Source: Bacilli bacterium (GTDB lineage Bacteria > Bacillota_I > Bacilli_A > ML615J-28 > CAG-698). Taken from it: 22,191 bases of DNA. The position numbers and the translations under genes are program-made. The notes beneath the pieces are model-generated. The model was not told where the DNA came from and ran no database searches. It worked only from the letters and a program-made list of their open reading frames with translations. Positions 1-7,109 of the stretch are shown here, piece by piece. Position 1 is the first letter of the stretch. Each line of letters opens with the position of its first letter. The stretch is from positions 1 to 22,191 of the forward strand of contig JALOBF010000009.1 of assembly GCA_023228385.1 (NCBI GenBank), given 5' to 3'.

Positions 1-466
1 GCTGAACTTTGCTATTTAACCGTTCCATGCCGCGACCGGCATCAACGACCCGGCGTAAACTAATACGTTTTTGTCCTTCCTGCTTTGCTTTTGCCAGGGT
101 AATATACCGTTTGGTTGCCGCTTCTAATAGATTTCCCTGTATTTCTTTTTTCTGGTTTAAATAAGTTACAACAACATTACGCGCCGAAACGCTTAAGAAT
201 CCGCCCGTTTGTTTTTTTAACCCTTTAACCGGATATTTACCGGCCGCAACCGCTTCTATTTTGGCTTGATTGAAAGCAATATTATTATTGATATTAATAA
301 TTTTCCGTTCTAACCGCAATAGTTTTCTGATATTTATCTTTTCGGATTCGCAAGCTAGTAAATCGGTGTGTATTGTTTCTAACTTTTGTTTTCGAGCAGT
401 AAGTTTAGCTGTTTTATCCCGTAATTTATTATCTAAAATTAAATATTTTTTTGGATTGTATTTCAT
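1..466 (-). CDS. Unrecognised coiled-coil-rich protein, N-terminal part (runs off left edge)
   Basis: An open reading frame of 155 codons begins with ATG at 466 and stays open to base 1, so the C-terminal part is missing. Its ATG overlaps the TGA of the DUF5696 gene (ATGA). A purine-rich AAGGGGGGG tract (472-480) lies 5 nt upstream, inside the end of the DUF5696 gene, so translation is probably coupled. The visible protein starts MKYNPKKYLILDNKLRDKTA, is very rich in Lys, Arg, Glu and Gln, and has no signal peptide or membrane helix in this part. Residues about 10-65 look like a coiled coil. I do not recognise the family. From its place after the ABC permease, YIP1 and DUF5696 genes it may be a further membrane or cytosolic part of the same complex, perhaps with membrane helices beyond the edge. 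That role is inference. Confidence 0.7.
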   Translation of the reverse strand, partial: MKYNPKKYLILDNKLRDKTAKLTARKQKLETIHTDLLACESEKINIRKLLRLERKIININNNIAFNQAKIEAVAAGKYPVKGLKKQTGGFLSVSARNVVVTYLNQKKEIQGNLLEAATKRYITLAKAKQEGQKRISLRRVVDAGRGMERLNSKVQ

Positions 467-3069
467 TTTTGCCCCCCCTTTACAACCAGGTAACTATTGG
501 GGGCAATGCTATCCTCACCGTATAAATAGGTACTTTCGCCATAATTAAAAACAATTTCCATCTCGTTACTATAGATTGACTTTATGACACTTCCGTCATT
601 ACGGAGCAGACTGTGATTAAATAGATAGGCACCATCAAGGCCAAGATTATTTATTTCATGATATGTTTCAACGGCCCGATCATACCAATTAAGGTAATAA
701 GTTGAATAATAATGCGAATACTCGGTATCGGCCAAATCAATTGTCGACTTGTAACTCCAAGTGAAACTTATATTTGAAGCGGTCTCAATTGCTTTCATTT
801 TATGCCACTGATATAAGTATTTATCATCAATATTAAATGATTTACCGCTATAATCAAGACAACCGCTTAATACCAATTGGCAGAACGGAACAGCGGCGCC
901 GATTATTTGATAAGGGGTGGCAGTAACCGGCAAATCAAAGGCCAAATCACAATAACGCAAAGCATAAAGATTGGGGTCAAAGAAAGCTCTTTTATTTAAA
1001 TCAATCGGTTTTGTTATTGCTTCCTCAAAAAAACGTTGAGAGTCGCTGCGAAAATAAGTATCCTTTTTATAATAACTTCCGTATATACTGCTGCCAAAAT
1101 CGTGAAAAGCAATATTGCGGCAGTTAAATTTATTTAACTCGGAAACGAGAGAACTTAAAGTTTTATTATAAGTCGTCGGTTTTAAGGTGTAATAGGGAAG
1201 GGTAGCGGTATCGGCATAAAATGATGCTTCATTATAATCATAGTTTTTTACCACTCGTCCCAAAACATTACGGACCGCAGCTTTGTTTTGCTTTATATCA
1301 CTGCCGGTATAAGCCGTCTGCAAATAAACCCCGGGATAAAACTTAACATTAAGCGTATCTAGATTTGCTTGCAACGTTTTAAAATCCTGCCTTTTGCCGA
1401 CGGAACGGTTATAATGCAATTTGCCGATAAAGGTCGGTTTGAGACCGTTATTCGACCAACCGCGATAGATAATATTAAGGTTTTCAATGCCTTGATCCTT
1501 TAATTTCTCGGCAATAAACAATGCTTCTTCTGTATCGGTTAAAGCTTGGACTTTTTTGTAGGGAATACCGAGGAAGTTCTCGTTGGCAATATATCCACCT
1601 AAAAGCGTCAGATTAAAACTGAGTCCGCTTGTTTTATTGCCGAAAGTAATAATTCCGCAATCTTGAAGATATGTCCGATAAGCATGAGCCATGGCCGTAT
1701 AACTGCCTTCATCTTCGTTTACCGTCCGGTACTTAGCCATAAAATCAGCGGTATTATACCAAACTGTCCACTCGATAACAGTGACAAGTCTTTGATATGA
1801 GGAAAATTCAAAACTTTCCGCTTCCCGAAGATAATAGCGGTAATATGCTTGGTTATAGGGATTGTCGACCGTACTGCTATTGGCGATAATTGACGTCATT
1901 TCCGCACCTTCGTCGCATATTGCAATAACTGCGGAATCGTTACGTCGAATGCCGTATACGGGAAAACTGATTTTTTCCGTCGGCGGCGTCATTACCGCTT
2001 TTATCTCCGTCGCATCTTTACCGTAAATACGTTGATGATAGGGAACGGCAAAGGAACGGCTGTTATTATGTTCAATCAAAGCCCCGCTCCCGTCGGGTAT
2101 AAGCGTATATCCATGATCATACGTAGTGGCACAACCAAAATAAGGAAGGAGATCCACATATACCAAGGGATATTTTTCTTTTTCAAATATAGAGCCGTTT
2201 ATTAACCTAACATCAAGCCCGTCCTCATTTAAGATATATCGAACCGCAATTTCAATATAGGCGTATTTATCTTCATATTTTATACCGCTTAATTGTAAAT
2301 CATATTCCAAATCCTGAGTGGTATAACCGCATTGATTATAGAAAATATCATATAAAACCTTTAAAAGTGAAGTTTGAATCCCGTCTTTTAATTGCCAGAT
2401 TTTTTCTCCTTTCATTTCGCCATAAACATAACACTGTTCCGTAACCCGGCGATACGGAGTCGTCCCCGGGGCCAATTGGGAAAGAATTTTCTCCTGCATT
2501 CTTCCATCAGTCATTATTTTCGGGAAATCCGAAGTGTCGACTTCTTTTTTCCCGCCGATTAAATACAACACCTCGATGGCGTCACTGCTTTTTCTAATCA
2601 GAAAATCATCATAATTAACCGCATTTTCAATTACTCCCATTTTCTGCACCGCTCCCAATGCTCCGCTATAATACACAATAAGCGGATCGCGATAGCGTAC
2701 TGATGCGCTTTCCGGGTTAGAGTGCCACTTCTGATTGCTTTCTTTATCGGTTAAAACAAAGGTTGTATCGTTATTGTTTAAAACCAAACGATAATTATCA
2801 TTTTCCAAAACCGACTCATTGCCGCTTGTTTTCCGATAATCGACAGCCGAAACAAAACCTTCTTTATTATAAGCTTCCCGCGGTGCCACCTTTACTTTGG
2901 TTAATACCACTATTAAATAAACACTTAGTACAATTAAGCCAATTAAAACAACAATGCATATTTTTACCCAGGGAAAACGGTAATTTTGAAAGTAATTCTT
3001 AATCACGTTTCTTAATTTGCGACTAAACCTTTGATACCGGGGAAGAGGTTTATAATTGTTTTCGTTCAT
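463..3069 (-). CDS. DUF5696-type membrane-anchored glycoside-hydrolase-like protein
   Basis: An 868-residue protein with a basic N-terminus and one membrane helix at about residues 34-58, with the bulk outside the cell. The start is ATG at 3069, with GGAGG 8 nt upstream and a TAATG overlap with the YIP1 gene; a TTG at 3084 overlaps that ribosome binding site and is unlikely. The large extracellular part looks like a beta-sandwich followed by a TIM-barrel-like region: LIPDGSGALIEHNN in the first half, then alternating strand segments such as LNIIYRGWSNNG, KFYPGVYLQTAY and IAFHDFGSSIYG, and finally an AVPFCQLVLSG segment. That layout resembles DUF5696 proteins and distantly the barrel of GH101-like enzymes. 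Acidic residues at HDFG and in the barrel could be catalytic, but no activity is shown. Family assignment is from memory of motif layout; function is inferred from the sugar-ABC neighbours. Confidence 0.75.
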   Translation of the reverse strand: MNENNYKPLPRYQRFSRKLRNVIKNYFQNYRFPWVKICIVVLIGLIVLSVYLIVVLTKVKVAPREAYNKEGFVSAVDYRKTSGNESVLENDNYRLVLNNNDTTFVLTDKESNQKWHSNPESASVRYRDPLIVYYSGALGAVQKMGVIENAVNYDDFLIRKSSDAIEVLYLIGGKKEVDTSDFPKIMTDGRMQEKILSQLAPGTTPYRRVTEQCYVYGEMKGEKIWQLKDGIQTSLLKVLYDIFYNQCGYTTQDLEYDLQLSGIKYEDKYAYIEIAVRYILNEDGLDVRLINGSIFEKEKYPLVYVDLLPYFGCATTYDHGYTLIPDGSGALIEHNNSRSFAVPYHQRIYGKDATEIKAVMTPPTEKISFPVYGIRRNDSAVIAICDEGAEMTSIIANSSTVDNPYNQAYYRYYLREAESFEFSSYQRLVTVIEWTVWYNTADFMAKYRTVNEDEGSYTAMAHAYRTYLQDCGIITFGNKTSGLSFNLTLLGGYIANENFLGIPYKKVQALTDTEEALFIAEKLKDQGIENLNIIYRGWSNNGLKPTFIGKLHYNRSVGKRQDFKTLQANLDTLNVKFYPGVYLQTAYTGSDIKQNKAAVRNVLGRVVKNYDYNEASFYADTATLPYYTLKPTTYNKTLSSLVSELNKFNCRNIAFHDFGSSIYGSYYKKDTYFRSDSQRFFEEAITKPIDLNKRAFFDPNLYALRYCDLAFDLPVTATPYQIIGAAVPFCQLVLSGCLDYSGKSFNIDDKYLYQWHKMKAIETASNISFTWSYKSTIDLADTEYSHYYSTYYLNWYDRAVETYHEINNLGLDGAYLFNHSLLRNDGSVIKSIYSNEMEIVFNYGESTYLYGEDSIAPNSYLVVKGGQK

Positions 3070-3737
3070 TACCAAAACCTCCAAATAAACTCATCGATAA
3101 CTGAATCGATAAAAGAATAGGTATATTGAATCAAAGATAAAAACAATAAAATAACGAACAAAACCGCCGCAATGGCAATGATGGTGAAAACAAACATCAT
3201 AATGGTTTTCATCAAACCGAATTCATGAATTCCCATTAATCCAAAAAACATCATGTAAGCCAAAAGGACAACTCCCAACGAATTAAAAAAATGGAAAAAG
3301 ATTATTTCTTCATATGTAATAAAATTACTGATAATGGTGGCAAATAGACTAAGCCATACATAAGGAAAAAAAGAATAACCGATAACCCTGAATATTTCCG
3401 TCATTGTCCCTTTGCCGTCCATTAAAGCAGTCGAAGCCCAATTAGCAACGGTAGCAATTGCCACCGGAAAAACAACCAATCCGATTATCAGGAAAATATT
3501 AAAATCTTTGGGATTATTTTTATTTACCAAAAATCCGTTGCCGTTAAAAGCGATAATATTGACCAAAATCATCATTCCGAAGTAAAACCAGGCAACATAG
3601 CTTTTTCCCGTATTTTCCCGTTTAAACTGGTCAAATCCTTTAATCGGATGGGAAAGAAGATACAAAGGATGGCCGAATAAATCTTTGAAAACAGTCCTTA
3701 CTGACTCTTTATGTATTTTTTTCAAAGTACTATTCAT
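3069..3737 (-). CDS. YIP1 family multi-pass membrane protein
   Basis: A 222-residue integral membrane protein. After a cytosolic N-terminus of about 45 residues containing HPLYLLSHPIKGFDQFKREN (a typical YIP1 entry segment), it has about five membrane helices and the conserved-looking stretch NWASTALMDGKGTMTEIFRV, followed by IGYSFFPYVW, which matches the YIP1/YIPF core pattern. It starts with ATG at 3737 behind GGAGG, overlaps the NHL/TPR gene by 8 nt, and its TAA overlaps the DUF5696 ATG by one base. Bacterial YIP1 proteins have no settled function. Here it lies inside a run of membrane proteins belonging to a sugar-ABC cluster, which suggests a structural or assembly role in that membrane complex (inference). 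Confidence 0.8.
   Translation of the reverse strand: MNSTLKKIHKESVRTVFKDLFGHPLYLLSHPIKGFDQFKRENTGKSYVAWFYFGMMILVNIIAFNGNGFLVNKNNPKDFNIFLIIGLVVFPVAIATVANWASTALMDGKGTMTEIFRVIGYSFFPYVWLSLFATIISNFITYEEIIFFHFFNSLGVVLLAYMMFFGLMGIHEFGLMKTIMMFVFTIIAIAAVLFVILLFLSLIQYTYSFIDSVIDEFIWRFW
3077..3082 (-). promoter_or_regulatory. Ribosome binding site that sets the DUF5696 start
   Basis: GGAGGT on the minus strand, with the GGAGG core 8 nt before ATG 3069, inside the end of the YIP1 gene. It supports the ATG over the TTG at 3084, whose last base falls within this element. Confidence 0.75.
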
Positions 3738-5220
3738 CCTTTTCCTCCTCTTTTTCCCGTTGAACTGAGACTTTTATCGAACGAACAATCAAATAAACAG
3801 CCAATGCCAACACCGCCGCGGCAACATAAGGAAAAATAACCGTCATTTTTTGATAGCGATATTGCTTATAAGCCTTGGAATAATTATAATCGTCATAACC
3901 GAGTTTAAGATTGACCATCGCGCGCCGATAGTCGCCTTCCCGTAACTCTGCTTTTCCGATTCCGCTATAAGCGCGATAATAGTTGGTATTGTGAATAAGC
4001 ACATCTTCCCAAACTTCTTTTGCCGCCTGATATTCACCGTAATAATAATGTTCAGTAGCCTGATTAACCAGATGAGCGAATTCGGTATATCCCATAACAA
4101 TCAAATTTTTATTTAAAGAATCAACCACCAAAATATTTTCCCGATAAAAGCATAAAGCTTCCGGACTTAAAAATAAAGAACTTTGATTATTGATGGTTCC
4201 GCCGATATTTCCAAGTTGGCCGCCGATATATAGAAGATAACCTTCAAAATCATAAACAAATATTCGTCCCCGCGTTTTATCCAGAACACAATAATTGCCA
4301 TAATCATTAATATCAATATCGACTAACTGACTGGGCCCGGTCGGTACTTTTACCCGACCGCCAATATGAATAACATCACCGACCGGAGCAACATAGCCAT
4401 TGCGCCACATAATATCATGCCCTTTATTATTAAGTTTTTTTATTATTCGGCGGCCTTCGGAGAGCCCCGATAAAGTATATAGGTGACCTTTGGCATCAAC
4501 ATTAACGTTGACGAAACTGGTAGCCAAACGATAGCCTTGTGCTTTACGTTGGGCTTCGGTTGTAAAATAGAGCCAAAAAGCATCCCACACCGATAAAGTA
4601 ATCGTTGAGGCTCCGATATAACGGGAAAAAGAACCGTCGGGATTAAAGTCAATTATACCTTCAAATATCTGCTCGGCAACCACATAAATCCGTCCCGTTG
4701 AATTTACAGTTATTTTTAAGGGCTTAAAATCATATCCCGACTTATCTTCAGGATTCTGTTTAAACGAAGGATCATCCGGGGTGGTAATTTCCCAGGCAAA
4801 CTCATAATCGTGATTAAAGATGGCAACCCGTTTATTTTCGGTATCGGCAACATATATATAATCCGCAGTAACAAATATCCCGTTTGGTTTTTTTAGTTTT
4901 CCCGTTTCCTCATCTAGACCGAAAGTTGTAAGGTAGCGAAATTCATCATCGAGCACGACAACACAATTATTACTCTTATCAACCAAAAATACCCGGTTTT
5001 GATAAGCAAAGACATCAACCAACTCCCCAAAAACATATTCGCATTTTTTACCGTCAGTATCAGTCAAATTGGAAGAATCAACTACCTTTTGCGCAATCAA
5101 CGCTTCCGCGGAAGCCACAACCTCGCCAAACGGACCATAATTATAAGCGGCATTAATACGCAGTGAAAAAAAAGCAAAAACGATATAAATTATAAAAATA
5201 AATATAATTAATTTTTTCAT
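3730..5220 (-). CDS. NHL-repeat beta-propeller protein with TPR and C-terminal membrane anchor
   Basis: A 496-residue exported protein. Residues 1-24 form a signal peptide. Residues about 50-375 hold NHL-type propeller blades, with recurrent patterns such as KKPNGIFVTADYIYVADTEN, ITVNSTGRIYVVAEQ, VNVDAKGHLYTLSG and LVDIDINDYGNYCVLDKTRG. Residues about 385-450 hold two TPR-like helical hairpins (HYYYGEYQAAKEVWEDVL, GIGKAELREGDYRRAMVNL). One membrane helix at about 462-482 is followed by a charged KEEEKDE tail facing the cytosol, so the propeller and TPR face outside. It starts with ATG at 5220, 7 nt after the upstream permease stop, with AGGTG as ribosome binding site. Propeller plus TPR suggests a docking or substrate-sensing part of the ABC uptake system rather than an enzyme. 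A gluconolactonase-like activity is possible but I see no metal-site evidence. Confidence 0.8.
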   Translation of the reverse strand: MKKLIIFIFIIYIVFAFFSLRINAAYNYGPFGEVVASAEALIAQKVVDSSNLTDTDGKKCEYVFGELVDVFAYQNRVFLVDKSNNCVVVLDDEFRYLTTFGLDEETGKLKKPNGIFVTADYIYVADTENKRVAIFNHDYEFAWEITTPDDPSFKQNPEDKSGYDFKPLKITVNSTGRIYVVAEQIFEGIIDFNPDGSFSRYIGASTITLSVWDAFWLYFTTEAQRKAQGYRLATSFVNVNVDAKGHLYTLSGLSEGRRIIKKLNNKGHDIMWRNGYVAPVGDVIHIGGRVKVPTGPSQLVDIDINDYGNYCVLDKTRGRIFVYDFEGYLLYIGGQLGNIGGTINNQSSLFLSPEALCFYRENILVVDSLNKNLIVMGYTEFAHLVNQATEHYYYGEYQAAKEVWEDVLIHNTNYYRAYSGIGKAELREGDYRRAMVNLKLGYDDYNYSKAYKQYRYQKMTVIFPYVAAAVLALAVYLIVRSIKVSVQREKEEEKDE

Positions 5221-5227
5221 GTTTCAC

Positions 5228-6166
5228 CTACTTTAATCCCGTATGTGCCATTGTATCGAGAACCCGCGATTGATTTATAATAAAGACCGTAATCGGAACT
5301 ATTAGCATTATTACCGTAACCGCGGCGGCAGTTCCCGTTCGCGGCACACCGCCGGCGACAATTTGTCTTAAAGCATAGCTTAAGGGTTTTAAGTTTTCGG
5401 TAAAAATATAATTACCGCCGTCAGTTCCCCATAATTGTTGGAAAAGAAGTATAATCAGGGTCAACCAAGCCGGCTTGACCAGCGGCATGACAATTCGGAA
5501 GAAAATCTGATACTCATTGGCACCGTCTACTTTGGCGGCTTCCAACAGTTCATCGGGAATCGTATTGATAAATTGCCGCATTAAAAATATCCCAAGAGAA
5601 AAACCAAAAGCGGGAATAATAATGGCAAGTTGACTGTCAATCAGTCCCAACCAACTGGAAATCATATAAGTCGGAATCATCGTTACGGCGGCACTGAACA
5701 TCAAAGAATAAACGACCATTTGATTAATTAAATGTTTTCCCGGAAACTTATGCTTGGCCAAAGGATAAGCACATAGAGAAGCCAGAAATACATGTCCGAT
5801 GGTTCCAAGCAGGGTGATTAAAATTGTGTTTAATAAATAACGCGATATCGGGATTTGAGTATTTCCGATTAAATTGAAAAGATCAACAAAATGTTCAAAA
5901 GTAATGTGTTGCGGAAAAAGCCGGGGCGGAAACTTAAATATTTCGTCAAGCGGTTTCAAAGAATTGGCAATCGTAAACACCAAGGGATAAGCACTGAATG
6001 CCCCGAATAAAACCAAGACCATTATAACGAAAACATCACCTTGCCAAGAACGGCTCAGCCTTACTTTTCGGCGGCTCCGTTTACGATATTTTTCTTTAAT
6101 CCACTTTAACTCTTCCCGTTTTAAAGCGGCAACAACCGATTCCTGATGTTTAACCTTATCTTCCAT
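5228..6166 (-). CDS. Carbohydrate ABC transporter permease (MalG/LplC-type)
   Basis: A 312-residue inner permease of a sugar importer. It has six predicted membrane helices and the cytosolic EAA loop EAAKVDGANEYQIFFRIVMP at about residues 207-226, which docks the ABC ATPase. The C-terminal layout is that of the MalG/LplC family. Unusually, about 45 basic, Glu/Lys-rich residues precede the first helix; family members usually have a shorter cytosolic N-terminus. It starts with ATG at 6166, overlapping the TAA of the partner permease by one base (TAATG), with AGAAGGGTGGG upstream. It pairs with the next permease and the solute-binding protein. The substrate cannot be read from the sequence, but the locus points to an oligosaccharide. 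Confidence 0.93.
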   Translation of the reverse strand: MEDKVKHQESVVAALKREELKWIKEKYRKRSRRKVRLSRSWQGDVFVIMVLVLFGAFSAYPLVFTIANSLKPLDEIFKFPPRLFPQHITFEHFVDLFNLIGNTQIPISRYLLNTILITLLGTIGHVFLASLCAYPLAKHKFPGKHLINQMVVYSLMFSAAVTMIPTYMISSWLGLIDSQLAIIIPAFGFSLGIFLMRQFINTIPDELLEAAKVDGANEYQIFFRIVMPLVKPAWLTLIILLFQQLWGTDGGNYIFTENLKPLSYALRQIVAGGVPRTGTAAAVTVIMLIVPITVFIINQSRVLDTMAHTGLK

Positions 6167-7095
6167 TACGTTCCCACCCTTCTGATAACCTTCTGAACAA
6201 TTAAGTTCGTACCGAGCATAATGAAAAATAAGACCGTGGCTATCGCTGAAGCATAGCCCATTTCCAACCGGGTAGAATTAGTCGATCCAAAGTCCATTAA
6301 ATGAGTTACAATCGTATGACCGGAATATTCGGTTGAGGGAAAACCCAGAAGATTTATCGAAACCGCAGCGATACCGAGAGCACTGGTAATTTGCATTACG
6401 GCCCCAAACATCAATTGCGGCTTCATCTGCGGTAATGTTATATACCACAGTTCCTGCCAACGGTTACGAACACCGTCAATCGCCCCGGCTTCATATAAAG
6501 TTTTGTCAACCGTTTGCAAACCGGCGATAAAAGCCAAAAACGAAACACCCAAGCTTAACCACAGTTGGACAATTATTAAAATCGGCAAGGCGTATTTCGG
6601 AGTATCAAGCCAAAGAATCGGGGCGTTAGTAATACCCAAATTCATCAGGGTTGCATTTAAAACACCGTACATATCCGATGAAAAAATTAATTGCCAAAGC
6701 AAATAAGCACTGCCGCTGATTGAAGGCGCATAAAAAATAAGGGTCATCAGCCAACGGATTTTGCGCGGCAACTCATTAATTAACCAAGCAAAAACAAATG
6801 CCATAATATAAGATACGGGACCGGTAATAACCGCAAGAATAAATGTGTTTTTCACCGCAATTAAAAAAACTTCATCGTTTAAAAATAAATTAATATAATT
6901 ATCAAGTCCGATAAATTTCGGAGTTTGCAGCATATCAAATGAAGTAAAACTAAGACCAAAACTCATAAGAACCGGTAAAACGGTAAAAGTAAAAAAGATA
7001 AGAAAAAACGGCGCAATCATTGAATATGATACTTTATTTTTTTTAATCTGAAACCAAAGACGGGGCTTTTTCTTTTTTTCAATCAGGTTATTCAT
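6166..7095 (-). CDS. Carbohydrate ABC transporter permease (MalF/LplB-type)
   Basis: A 309-residue membrane permease with six predicted helices, the heterodimer partner of the next permease. The first helix spans about residues 25-48 (SMIAPFFLIFFTFTVLPVLM), the typical opening of UgpA/LplB-type permeases. The EAA loop EAGAIDGVRNRWQELWYITL at about residues 204-223 is the ATPase contact. It starts with ATG at 7095 behind AGAGGAAG, 14 nt after the stop of the solute-binding protein gene. No ATPase gene lies in the window, as is common for Bacillota CUT1 systems that share one MsmX-type ATPase encoded elsewhere (established for that family, assumed here). Confidence 0.93.
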   Translation of the reverse strand: MNNLIEKKKKPRLWFQIKKNKVSYSMIAPFFLIFFTFTVLPVLMSFGLSFTSFDMLQTPKFIGLDNYINLFLNDEVFLIAVKNTFILAVITGPVSYIMAFVFAWLINELPRKIRWLMTLIFYAPSISGSAYLLWQLIFSSDMYGVLNATLMNLGITNAPILWLDTPKYALPILIIVQLWLSLGVSFLAFIAGLQTVDKTLYEAGAIDGVRNRWQELWYITLPQMKPQLMFGAVMQITSALGIAAVSINLLGFPSTEYSGHTIVTHLMDFGSTNSTRLEMGYASAIATVLFFIMLGTNLIVQKVIRRVGT

Positions 7096-7109
7096 AGATT
7101 TCTTCCTCT

